NCBI GenBank assembly: GCA_039090855.1 | Contig: CM077011.1 | Coordinates: 39,637,501 to 39,701,500 of the forward strand | Direction: 5' to 3' | DNA from: Macrothele yani | Lineage: Eukaryota; Arthropoda; Arachnida; Araneae; Macrothelidae | DNA: 64,000 nucleotides | Shown: positions 1-10,320 of the stretch, one piece after another | How positions within the stretch are numbered: position 1 is the stretch's first letter | Layout: each line of letters begins with the position of its first letter | Made by a program: the position numbers and the translations under genes | The notes under the pieces: model-generated | The model's database searches: none | Seen by the model: the letters and a program-made list of their open reading frames with translations, nothing else | What the model was told of the DNA's origin: nothing

Positions 1-31
1 CCGGACCCCTTTTCACTACGCCACCGGAGGG
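1..31 (-). repeat. SINE fragment (internal deletion)
   Basis: The first bases match the reverse complement of the SINE head seen in full elsewhere: the end of the B-box side (ccggacccctt) is joined directly to the 5' end (cgccaccgg), so about 40 bases between them are missing. It is cut by the window edge, so the rest of the copy cannot be judged. Confidence 0.6.
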
Positions 32-59
32 ACTATTAGTGGAAGAAATACTCCGCAGC

Positions 60-975
60 ATCGTATAGAAGGCTCTTTACGGTTGAGAGCTATTGGTAGA
101 ATGGAAGCAGGGCAATCGCAAGCTGAAGTAACAAGATGGCTGAATGTGTCGAAGCAAGTGTCTCCAATCTCTAGAAACAGATCCAGAAAACCAGAACAGT
201 AACCAGAAGGCCAAGAAAAGGACGCCGACGAGCCATAACAAGTCAAGACGACCGGTATTGGTTTGTAACAGCTTGCCTCCGTAGGGAGTGGACAGCCAGG
301 CAACTCTCGTAGGAACTCTCATCTGCTTAGGGAACTGTGATATCGAGACATACAATTTACAGAAGACTCCATGAAAAAGGCCTGTATCCAAATAAGTCAA
401 CGGTCTGATCCCACTCGCGCATCGCACTGAAAGGTCAGTCTGCATCCCTCCTGGATCCTCTGATCAATGGGCTTGTGTTCGCTTCATTGACGAGACCGCG
501 GTGCAGCCTAAACACGGATTCTCGACGTGTCTACATTTGGAGAGAGGCGGGATTCCAAATTCTTCCTTCCAGCATTAAGAAAATTGACCCTAAGGTGTTG
601 GAGGACTCGTTGTTTGGATTGGCATCATGTTGGATGGACGCATACCACTGCACTACTGATAGCCCTAAGTTCCTTTTCAAGGACGATAACGTCTAGTCAC
701 AAATATCGGCTAGATGATGAATACCTGGAGAATGAGGACATTCCGCGGATTTAGTATTCCGCCATATCTCCGGACCCCGAACCCGATAGGGTATGTGAAG
801 ATATCCTGCGAAGAGCAATTGCAAGCCGACCCCCCCCTCCCCAAGAACCCTTGTGGTACTACGACGCGTCTTGGTGGAGGAGCGGCACTTATTGCCTCAA
901 AGTCTCATTCACAGCCTTGTATGCAGAATGAGGGCTCTTTGTACGTTCCACACTACTGTTTGGGGTTATCACATT
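60..975 (+). pseudogene. Tc1-like transposase relic
   Basis: Reading across frames gives a recognisable Tc1 transposase in order. A helix-turn-helix start (RAIGRMEAGQSQAEVTRWL, near 85-150) is followed by a second HTH region. The first catalytic region (CSLNTDSRRVYIWREAG, near 500-550) comes next, then a middle part ending in DEYLENEDIPRI (near 715-752) and a C-terminal tail ending near 975. Several frameshifts and stops break it. The usual DESRF and DDNA motifs are eroded, so it is an old dead copy. No terminal repeats were found. Confidence 0.75.
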
Positions 976-980
976 CCCTA

Positions 981-1640
981 ACAGCCCCTCGAAATCAGCG
1001 CCACTTGATGCATCACTTTTGGACTACTGGACTACTATGCTTTCATGTGCATGCTCCCCCTCGTGCGGAGGTGGCATGCCGGTTTTTTTTTTTGTGTAAT
1101 GCTGCGTTATTGATATGTGTATGTCCGTACCAACCGTTATTTACCTCTGTAGGTGGATTTTGTGGTATTCGGGATGTTGTATTTGTCACATTAATTTTAG
1201 ACACCTGTGTATCACGATTTTTAGTAAAGAGCTAATTAAGTGGTATCTATAATTTTAAGATCTCCCATACGTCCATTAATAGCCTTAATAAGTTAAGATA
1301 TTTTCCCTTGGCATTTTATACCAATGCTTGTACTTGGGTGGTGAGTGCGAGGCTTTTAGATTTAACATTAATAAATTTTGGTATCCATATCACAACAGCC
1401 ACACGATTTTATTCTTTCCTCGTGCCTCTTGCTCGTCTGTAGTAATGAAGAAAGCATTCAAGCACATGTTCAGTATAGCAGCGTGGATATATTTTACTGA
1501 TCGTACATTGGCTCTATCGCGTTTTTCATTATTGTGGGTGTTACAGCGGTTAGTTAATACACGGTCGTATCAGAATAATACGACCACCCCCGGAATCAGA
1601 GTGAATGCGCCCTGGAGCGTCACAGAGTGCACGTGACAAG
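981..1640. other. no gene seen
   Basis: AT-rich sequence with short T runs. Short open frames here have no recognisable domain. Confidence 0.5.
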
Positions 1641-1706
1641 GTCGACCACACGGAGATATAAGCGGCCGGCCAGGAAAGATGAGCCATAGTGCGTTACGTG
1701 AGCACA

Positions 1707-3141
1707 ATGGGCAGAGGTCGTGATTTGATGGACGTTCAAAAAGGAATGATTATCGGCTACAGCGCCAAGGGTGAAAGCATCTCAGAAACAGCAGACATCG
1801 TGGGCTGTTGGCGAGGTGCTGTAGTATGGGTGTACCAAGAATAGACCGCTGGCACACCGAGTACCTCATGACGTCATAACTGTGAAATCCCAAAGGCCAT
1901 CGACCTTAGAGGAGAACGTCGCCTCCTTCGACTGGTAAAGAGTAATCGACGCGCAACAGTGCAGCAATTGACCACGCAAATGAAAGCAGGGGCACCCAGG
2001 TACGAGTCCCCGATAATAGTAGAGCGAACCTTCTTACGCATGGGTCTCCGCAGTGGACGATGTGTCAAGGCGCCTATGTTAACCCCAGGTCCATCGTCAA
2101 CGACGCCTGCAGTTCACATGGGACTACCGTCATTGGACAGTGAAAGAGTGGGAAAAGGTTGCCTTCTCCGACTAATCGAGGTTTCTACTCCTCAGAATGA
2201 CGTCAGACACACGAGAACCAACACCCGGATATGACGTCAGACACACGGGAACCAGCACCCAGATATGACGTCAGACACACGAGAACCAACACCCGGATAT
2301 AACGTCAGACACACGGGAACCAACACCCGGATATGACGTCAGACACACGGGAACCAACACCCGGATATGACGTCAGACACACGGGAAACCAACACCCGGA
2401 TATGACGTCAGACACACGGGAACCAACACCCGGATATGACGTCAGACACACGGGAACCAACACCCGGATATGACGTCAGACACACGAGAACCAACAACCA
2501 GATATGACGTCAGACACACGAGAACCAACACCCGGATATGACGTCAGACACACGGGAACCAACACCCGGATATGACGTAAGACACACGGGAACCAACACC
2601 CGGATATGACGTCAGACACACGAGAACCAACACCCGGACACGCTTTTCGGTCAAGTACAGGCCGGCTATGGCAGTCTGTATGTCTGCGGGATGTTTTCCT
2701 GGTATGACCTGGGACCGCTGGTGCCACTGGATGGGTCCTTGAACGCCAATGGCCACCTGTCCATCCTCTCTGATCACATGCATCCCTTCATTTTGGACGC
2801 TCACCCTGGTGGTGATGGTGTCCACCAACAGTACAATGCGCCGTGTCACGTCGCTAAGAGAGTGCGTGACTGGTTCCAGGAACATGAAAGCCATGGCTTC
2901 GTTCTCATTTGGCTGGCGAAATCGCCCGACTTCAATCTCATAGAGCACTTGTGGGACTGTTTGGATCGACAGATTCGGCGTTCCGACCCACAACCACGTC
3001 ATCTCCGAGACGTCCGTGTTCTGTCTGCTGCAGTCCGAATGGGCAAATGTGCCTCGGGCAACATTCCAGGGCCTCATTGCTTCCATGCCACGCCGTCTCG
3101 CCGCTGTTATCCGGGCCAAGGGTGGTTATTCCCATTATTAG
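1707..3141 (+). pseudogene. Tc1-like transposase relic split by a minisatellite
   Basis: The start MGRGRDLMDVQKGMIIGY is typical of Tc1-family transposases: a DNA-binding HTH domain followed by a DDE catalytic core that cuts and pastes the element. A second HTH (RRLLRLVKSNRRATVQQL) follows, then the region before the first catalytic Asp (2150-2190). A 34-bp tandem array then interrupts the frame, after which the catalytic core resumes (GMFSWYDLGPLVPLDG near 2690). Two further core motifs are readable: HQQYNAPCH, and SPDFNLIEHLWD with the catalytic Glu. The second catalytic Asp is replaced by Tyr (codon 2832-2834). The C-terminal end GGYSHY-stop fits the family. It is non-functional. Confidence 0.85.
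2197..2639 (+). repeat. 34-bp minisatellite, 13 copies
   Basis: Thirteen copies of a 34-bp unit (start atgacgtcagacacacggga) run head to tail. All are 34 bp except copy 6 (2367-2401), which has one extra A. Copies differ by only 0-4 bases, so the array is young or homogenised. It lies inside a transposase relic, and a single unit read in frame fits the segment just after the first catalytic motif. The unit therefore probably arose from the transposase itself. Because 34 is not a multiple of 3, expansion destroys the frame. Confidence 0.95.
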
Positions 3142-3169
3142 GTAGGTGGTCATATTATTCTGATTCGAC

Positions 3170-4286
3170 TGTGTATTTCTACTGCGAAGCGTTATCCTCT
3201 GTACTTCTTCTTAGCCAACCTACAGTTTGTCTAAGAACAAGGCTGTTCGTAAATTTATATTCTGTTATTTGAGTTCTTGAAGTAAATGTATTTTGTCCAA
3301 CGTGTAGTTATGCTTGCACATTGTAGCGAAGCGAATATAAGCACCCTCCTGTGGCTAAATACTAAGAAATTTATTTCAGTTTTTAAACAACGAATGGATA
3401 CCGGCTTCGTATCAAATATCATGCTAAAGTTTAAGAGATATTTGTGTACCTATTCTTAGTGTGATTATTTTTCTAACCTGTCGTGGAATTTCTTTTTCTC
3501 ACTTCAGTGCCAAATTTCAGTTTACTGAGAATAACGTTTGTGGAATAAATCGTAACTTTTACCAATCAAGTAATTTTCCAACTTTTGGCATAAAGCACCT
3601 AAATCAAGTAGAAAATTTTGCAATACTATGAATCACACAAATAACTTGCTTAACTAATAAGTAATTCTCTGTAGCCCCAGTGTACCAATTTTACAGGCGT
3701 TCAATGGAATCACTGCGTATCTCCACTAATCATTGCCATTGCAGGTATTCTAAACAAAGTTTACAGCACTTACAGCACCAGCCTCAGTTTTCCTTCGTAG
3801 TAAAAGAAATGGCGTTATCCAATTCATATGACGTGTACGGCAAATAAGACATCACACACATACAAATATTTAATACTTGCTCACTCTCGTACAAAATTTC
3901 CAGAATTCTTCATTAAACTACGATTTGTAAGGAACTGCCGGCTTTTACTATTCAAGTTATTCCAAGTAAATTTTTCTCAAACTGGTCCGTATTTTGAGAA
4001 ACTAGTAATGGTCTCACTATATTTTTTTGTTTCACGGTACATGTGCAACTCTAAAGAATATAAGCCTTCTCCTGTCGCTAATTTGAAGCTGCTGGTTACA
4101 GGAAAAAGAAACATCCACTGCATTCAGACAAAAACACTTCCCCTGATTCATCCGGGATTGGAATTCAAGGTTAGATCGAATAACTAGCCAGATATCTTCA
4201 CCTATGACCACAAACCGTCGAGGTGGTTCATTATATTCTAGATTATACATATCACAACATATTTAGCTTTTATTTTCATGTGGAGA
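3170..4286. other. no gene seen
   Basis: AT-rich sequence with no recognisable coding or repeat structure. Confidence 0.5.
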
Positions 4287-4288
4287 TA

Positions 4289-5504
4289 CACTATCTATCA
4301 ACAAGTAATTGGACACCTGTGATAGCAAAGGAAAACGAAGTTTATTCACCTTCAATAGTTGGTGGAGCCTCCACGAGCGGCGATTACAGCTGCGACCCTC
4401 CGGGGCATACTCTCAACCAGCCGTTGTACGACGGCTAGCGGTATTTTCTTACACTCGGCATGGAGAAGACAGGTCAGTTCCTTCACCGATTTCGGACGGT
4501 GGGGTCACCCTTTAAGTCGACGCTCCAATTCGTCCCAGAGGTGCTCGATAGGGTTAAGGTTCGGGCTCTGCGCAGGCCAGTCCATTCGATTAACCCCATT
4601 GTCACCATATCAAAACATGGTGGAACTCGCAACATGACAGGTGGCATTGTCATCCTGAAAGTAACATGGGTCCACCCCGTAAAACTGCCACAACGTAGGA
4701 AACGCATGGCCATCTAAAATGGTGCAGTAGGTCTCGGCGTTGAGTCTACTAGGAATTGCGACCAAGGGTCCCGTGCCATACCAGGAGAAACACCCCCATA
4801 GCATAATTCCACCGCCGCCGAACTTCACAGTTGGCACAATACATTCCGGCAGGAGGCGTTCTCCCGGCAGACGCCAAACCCACACCCTGCCATCCGTACG
4901 GTAGAGGGTGAACCTTGATTCGTCACTCCAGAGAACCTGTTTCCACTGTTCAACGGTCCACTGTCGACGTTCTTTACACCACGTTAGCCGAGCAGCGCTA
5001 TTGGGCTTGGTAATCAAAGGCTTCTGGGGGCAGCACGTCCATGATAACCAAGCAGATGGGCTTCCTTACGGATGGTATTCATTGAAAGAACACTCCCGAA
5101 TGCCTGTTGAAACTCCTCGCGGATGTGGCTCATCGATTTGGTGCGGTTCTTCCGAATTTCAATGGCCAGCACCCGTCGGTCTCTAACTCCAAGTTTTGTG
5201 CGTCTGCCGGGTGGAGGCACATTCCGACAGTCACCTCTCATCTTCCACTTGCCAATCACGTAGGCCACTGTCGATTTTGGTTACTTCAACTCGCTGGATA
5301 TGTCACGTATGGATCGGCCATTTCTGTGATACCCGACGATTACGCATTTCTCGAAATCAGAGAGCTCCGAACTGTGTGGCATCTTGCATGCGACTGGTTG
5401 CGTTGTTGTTTCCCACACGATATTTAACGGCGGCAGCCGTGACGTATATGAGGATCGCAGATATCGTCGATTGCAGGTGTCCAATTACTTGTTGGTAGAT
5501 AGTG
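4289..5504 (-). mobile_element. Tc1 element, family W, copy A
   Basis: A 1216-bp element with terminal inverted repeats beginning cactatctatcaacaagtaa on the left and ending ttacttgttggtagatagtg on the right. TA dinucleotides flank both ends (4287-4288 and 5505-5506), the expected Tc1/mariner target duplication. Three further copies of this family lie in the window (16.7, 40.1 and 57.3 kb). Confidence 0.95.
4352..5382 (-). pseudogene. Tc1 transposase, family W copy A
   Basis: The start MPHSSELSDFEKCVIVGYH is shared with the sister copies, and the end is GGSTNY-stop. The DDE triad is readable: [16 protein letters not shown] and [10 protein letters not shown]. The reading frame is broken by three nonsense codons (after ISSELK, after STMF, and at a Cys codon after RRLKG). 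There is also a one-base deletion near 5015, in the stretch sister copies read as RAAAHK. The span is 1031 nt against 1032 nt in the unshifted sisters. Confidence 0.92.
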
Positions 5505-5559
5505 TACATCGAATAATGCGGTATTAGGGGAAAATGTGCGATTCTGATCATAAAGAACC

Positions 5560-6727
5560 GATGGGCCATTACATTATGACCACCTCCTTAATAAGCTTTA
5601 GGACCCAGCTCTAAAAACAACGGTCATTTGACGAGGCATCGATTCGATGAGATGGGCGATAGGTATCATGGGGTACCTGGTACCATAAAGTCAACAGCAG
5701 GCCTTCCACTTCTCGTGCACTTCGAGGTGGTGATTTAGCGCGAACCCGATTTCCAAGTCGAACCACAAATGTTCGATTGGGTTCATATCAGGCAAATTTG
5801 GAGGCCAGTGCATTAGCAGAAATTCACCAAAAGGTTCCACGAACCAATTCTTTACGATTCTGGCAGTGTGGCGTGGCGCATTATGGTGTTGGTAATGGCC
5901 ATCACGAGCAGGGAACGCAGTTGCCATGAATGGGTGAACTTGGTCTGCAACGATGTTCAGATACCTGGCAGTTGTCAGTGATTTTGTTATTGGGATATAT
6001 TTTCTATGCCAACAGATGAGTAAAAAATTTAGGCCTAACGTGTCCCAAGAAAACATCGCCAAAGCATAACAACGTCGCTTCCGGCTTGTTTCCGTTAGAC
6101 AGTGCATCCAGGAGCCATAGCCTCCGTTAGTAATCGGCCTACGTGAGCTCGGCCGTCTACGTGATGCACCAGGAATCTTGATTCGTCTGACCAAACCACT
6201 TTCTTCCAGTCATCCACGGTGAAATCCTGATGATTTAGGGCCCATTTCATGCGTTGTTGGCCATGACATTCAGTGAGCATGGGTACCAGGCGGGGTCTTC
6301 GGCTACGCCGGTCCATGCATAGAAGGCTGCGATGAACTGTGTGCTGTGACGTATTGCCCTGATCACCATTCTTGTAGCTGCTGGTGATTTATCGCACTGT
6401 GGCGCTGCGGTCGCTGTGAACAATGCGCGTCAGGCTTCGCTTCCCTCTAGAATCAATGATCTGAGGACGATATATGGCTGGACGACGGTTCGTCGTTTGG
6501 CTTTCTGTGTACCACTTTTGATACGTACTCACTACAGCACGTGAACAACCCTGAACACACATTTTTCCTTTTTCAAACTCCGATAAGTCTGCAGTTTTTC
6601 CCATTCTGACACCGAACACTACTAACCGAAAGCCGGTCCTCGGGTTGTATATAGACTGCTCTGTGAACCTCACCTGTGCCTGCGTTCGGTTTCCAGGCCG
6701 GCATTGGTCATAAAGTAATGGCTCATT
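5560..6727 (-). mobile_element. Tc1-like element, separate family
   Basis: Imperfect inverted ends (gccattacattatgacc at about 5565-5581, and ggtcataaagtaatggc at about 6706-6722) bracket a minus-strand transposase relic. I could not fix a TA duplication, so the outer limits are good to about 5 bases. Confidence 0.75.
5598..6604 (-). pseudogene. Tc1-like transposase relic
   Basis: The start MGKTADLSEFEKGKM is the classic Tc1 N-terminus. The second HTH carries RRPAIYRPQIIDSRGKRSL and RIVHSDRSATVR. The catalytic regions are VVWSDESRFLVHHVDGR (first Asp), YQHHNAPRHTA (the second Asp changed to His) and LPDMNPIEHLWFDLE (Glu kept). Frameshifts occur near 6390 and 6150, and the C-terminal part after 5691 is out of frame. 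It is dead. Confidence 0.85.
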
Positions 6728-6794
6728 GCTGTATAAGGTTGTAACATTAGTGCTTGTCATTTGCTATCGTACCGAAAGCGCACATAAATTTCTG

Positions 6795-6836
6795 GATTGC
6801 TAATTTCCTTCATAACCATGAAGGAAATTAGCAATC
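6795..6836. repeat. perfect 19-bp hairpin
   Basis: gattgctaatttccttcat is followed by a 4-nt loop (aacc) and the exact reverse complement. No T-run terminator follows and no gene adjoins it. It may be the collapsed core of a foldback element. Confidence 0.9.
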
Positions 6837-7519
6837 GAATTACTGATCGAGAAGTACTACGACTTTTGCTTACGGTTTGTGTATGTCTCCAACAGCATTC
6901 TTTCTCTCACGCTCAAACACATAAGTTCTTAAAACATGTTAGGATGTATAAAGAATATGTTTAAAAATCTTAAAATGATTTAGAAAAGTTCTTGGAGTAA
7001 TATCAAAGGGCATTGTGTAATAGCAAGTGAAACAATCAAAACTCTCCTATATTTTAGACTGTAACGCTCTCCTAAAAATGAGTAACGCAAACTGAAGCGT
7101 GGCTGGTTTATTGATTCCGTCGAAATCAATGCTGATGACCACTAATGGATTTTGAAGTTCCCTGATAAGAGCGTAGTTGGACACTGATTGCCCTTTCTAT
7201 TAGCGTTGGTGAGTGAAGGTAGAAGCAACAGAAAGATACTTAAAAGGACATGCCATCTACAGTGTTTTCCTTTCCAATCTATGTTAGACCGGGACGCCTC
7301 ATTGTTAGTGAGGAAAGAAAATAATTTCACATATGAGCAAATCTCAGTAGACGAGTGAAGTTCTTTATTCCTTCTTAGATTTTGTCTGCGAAAAAGATGA
7401 TTTTCGAATGATATGAACCAGTAATCAAATGGACAACATGCTGACCTCGATTATATATACATGATAATCTGTAACTCAGATAGGGTTAGCCAAATTATAA
7501 TCCTTTATAATCCTTCATT
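6837..7519. other. no gene seen
   Basis: AT-rich; nothing recognisable. Confidence 0.5.
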
Positions 7520-7640
7520 CAGCAAATAGACAAAGTCATCGCTCTTCTCACGTTTCCTTTTATTAACACACAGGAACCAAAAAAATGTTATCCGGACACT
7601 GCTGCGATCGTACCCCAGATATTTTGATAACTAACTGAGT
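7520..7640. repeat. partial relative of the 7.8-8.0 kb foldback element
   Basis: Its first part (atagacaaagtcatcgctct...) matches the left arm of the foldback at 7816-8040. Its second part (gttatccggacactgctgcg...gtaccccagat) matches the reverse complement of that element's centre. It is therefore a truncated and rearranged copy. Confidence 0.65.
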
Positions 7641-7815
7641 GCGTTCGCCTTAAGTAACAGTGGCCAACAATCCACGGCGCCATGTGTGCTTATCTGTCAG
7701 CATCTGACTTCACAAATCCGTAGATATCGGCTCAACTGAGGTGTCTCCATCTGGTGAAGCGTAATGGCACAAGCTATCAAATTATAGCTACTAAATCCAA
7801 AGCGTGAGAGTAGTA

Positions 7816-8040
7816 GTGAAAATTTTCCAAATATGTGGAGACAATGTGAACAAACAAAGTCATCCCTCTTTCCACGTTTTCTTTAATTAACAGAGAGGTT
7901 ATCGAGAGATCTGGGGTACGAATCCGGCGGTGTCCGTATAACAATTTTTCGGCACTGTGTATTAATTAAAGAAAACGTGGAAAAAGCAATGACTTTGTCT
8001 ATTCACAATGTCTCCACGTATTTGGAAGATTTTAACTTCA
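7816..8040. mobile_element. small foldback (MITE-like) element
   Basis: Two arms of about 65-75 bp (left from about 7816 to 7893, right from about 7961 to 8035) are inverted copies sharing a core arm of ttccaaatatgtggagacaa, then tttccacgttttctttaatt. About 65 bp separates them. There is no coding capacity. The architecture fits a non-autonomous DNA transposon; the parent transposase is not identifiable here. Confidence 0.75.
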
Positions 8041-8689
8041 TTTAGCACACACCGGCACGCAGCGGAGAAATGAAGTAAAATACACGAAACGGGGAAACTA
8101 GAGAGCCAACTCTTTCAAGTCCAGGGAGAGTAGGACATCACTCTCCTGAAACACCCTTGCACCTTTCCATTCTGGTACAATACAGTAAATATACAAAACA
8201 CGAGAACCTGGAAAAATTACTGGAATGGAAGATCCGGTTCGAAATTTAGGAAACCAGAATTTTAAAACTGAAGCAAGCTGCTAAAGTTTACAAAAGTGAA
8301 CAAGAAAAGTACATTCCTGGTAAAGAATCTTGGAAACCCAGACGGGAGGGTGACAGCAAAGTCATAGGACAAGTATTCTGAAAATATGAATCAGTCGGAA
8401 AGAGTTAGGTTTGTTAAAGTGCTAAAGAAATAAACACACCTGATGAAGAAACTTGGAAAACGAAACATGAGACTAGCAGCAATGTCACTGGATAAGCGTT
8501 TTAAAAACGAAAATTGGTCCAGAAATGGAGTTTTATAAGGCGACACGGGTAGGACACAAAGGAGAACACAACGACAAAAGTTATGCACAATTACTTTCAT
8601 TTTTTGGCAACATGGCAAAAAATGTAGCCAGGAAGATGAATATTTTCAAACGGATTGAAGCACATAAAGAAATGCTTATATGTACAACT
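8041..8689. other. no gene seen
   Basis: Unique-looking AT-rich sequence. Confidence 0.45.
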
Positions 8690-8745
8690 TGCGTCCGAAA
8701 AGTTTCAGGACTGAGGCAATAAGGAATATAAAAAAGTACCATACT

Positions 8746-9903
8746 CACAATTAATGCTGATCACCTTCAAATAACCGCCCTTCTGAATCAATACACAGTT
8801 TCCAGCGTTTCTGATCATCCTGAAATCAGTTCTGGAAAGCACTTTCCTGGATGTCCTTAAGTTGTTCTGTCACGGCTGCTTGGACAGATGTAATGTCTGC
8901 ATGATACTGTCCTTTTCATGCCCATTGTATCTTGGGTAACAGAAAGAAGTCACAGAGCGATAACTCAGGGGAATAAGGCGCATGTGACATTTCAGTGATT
9001 TGATCGTGTGCTAGGAACTGTTGGACTGACAACGGTATGTGGTTTTGCGTTATCATGGAGCAAGAACAAATTTGCGGATTCCCATAACTGGGGAGACGGC
9101 GACGAATACTGCTGCGTAATCGTCGTAAGACTTGCTTGTAGAATTCTTGATTTACCATTTGACCCACTGGTATGAATTTCGTGTGGACTATACCTTTCGA
9201 AGCGGAAAAGGCTATCAGCATCGTCATTGTTTCTTTTTTTTTTTTTTTTTGCATGCGGGCTTTCTTGGTCGATAGTAAATTGGTGCCTCTCCATTCCGCA
9301 CTTTTTCGCATATTGTTGCTTGGTTTGTGGATTTTCCCTTTAACGACCATAACGCCCAAAACGCCCGTACATACAAATTGCCATAGCCGCCTGAAACGCC
9401 TGTCTACAGTTAGTCAGATTTCCTACACTTACCTGTTCTTCAAATTTCCTCGACCTATGAGGGATCAGAAGGAGTCACCATCAGTCACTATTGTTGTTAT
9501 TAAACAAAGAAACGAACCAACAGACAATTTCGGACGTTATGATATTTGGAGTCATGAAAGATATTTGGGTCATGGTCGTTAAAGGGTTAAACTGCAGACA
9601 CCATGTTTCATCTCCTACAATAATTCTCAAGCAAAGATCAGGATCCGCAGCTGCAGTGTCCTGCAGATCACAACAGATCGATGAACAAGCCTCCTTTCAG
9701 AATGAGGGGTATCAATTTGGCATTAAGTTTTCGTTTTCCTGATCCTCGCGTAGAATCTCATGACAGATAGACTTACTGATGTCCACCAACTCAGCCAAAA
9801 CTCTCACTCTAATTCGGCGATCTGTCTTTAACTGATTACGCATGCACGTCTTCGATTTTTCCCGCTGTTCGCACACTATTCGCATGTCCCCTATCGCACT
9901 CAT
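8746..9903 (-). pseudogene. mariner transposase relic
   Basis: Mariner (DD34D) transposases carry an HTH domain and a catalytic core whose third acidic residue is Asp. Here the N-terminal part reads DRRIRVRVLAELVDISKSI. The first-Asp region follows (IIVGDETWCLQF, near 9600). The core reads KGIVHTKFIPVGQMVNQEFY, then FLLHDNAKPHT (second Asp) and YSPELSLCDFFLLPK (third Asp). The end RWKLCIDSEGRLFEGD is typical. A mariner-like terminus (cgtccgaaaagtttcaggac) lies at about 8693. Several frameshifts and an inserted A/T tract at 9235-9251 break it. Confidence 0.85.
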
Positions 9904-9911
9904 TCAAAAAA

Positions 9912-10320
9912 ATTTCGAAAAGCTCTCTTAAAGAAGTGGTGTATAGTATTCCATGAAGACTTTTTATTTTATTTTTGATGAAGGTGTAACGACCACCGCG
10001 GCAACTCAATAGGCTATAAGCAGTCCCCCGTCCCTAATTTAGAGTCACTGGTTTCAGGGAAGGGAGAAAGCCTGTGCCGTAACACAAACACAACATCCAT
10101 GCCTCACCGGGATTCGAACCCGGACTCTTCTCGGACGAATGGTCATAAGTCAGCTCTTAGATCCTTCCGCCACGGGTCGGCCATGAATACTTCACATCGT
10201 TATGAAGGGCAAAGAGTACTCTCCCAAATTAAAAAAACTTTCAAAAAACACTCTCAAAAAAACTGGTGCACAGTATTCCACGAAGACTTGACACCGTTAT
10301 GAAGGACAAAGAGTTCTCTT
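9912..10320. repeat. direct duplication, one copy split by a SINE
   Basis: The segment 9912-9962 plus 10193-10225 is repeated as 10236-10320 (shared blocks: agtattccatgaagac and gttatgaagg, then caaagagt). The first copy is interrupted by a SINE; the second preserves the unoccupied site. Confidence 0.8.
9963..10180 (-). mobile_element. tRNA-derived SINE
   Basis: The element is inverted, with its pol III head at the right: the B box is read on the minus strand as gggttcgaatcccgg. Its body is the conserved block around ccctaatttagagtcactgg. A 12-bp target-site duplication (ccatgaagactt / ccatgaatactt, 9951-9962 and 10181-10192) marks target-primed insertion. Confidence 0.92.

Noticed and set aside
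2197..2639. CRISPR array
   Set aside because: The 34-bp units are contiguous with no unique spacers, and the context is a eukaryotic transposon.
9235..9251. Terminator or retroposon tail at the T run
   Set aside because: It lies inside the mariner relic on the strand opposite the gene and has no accompanying retroposon body or target duplication.
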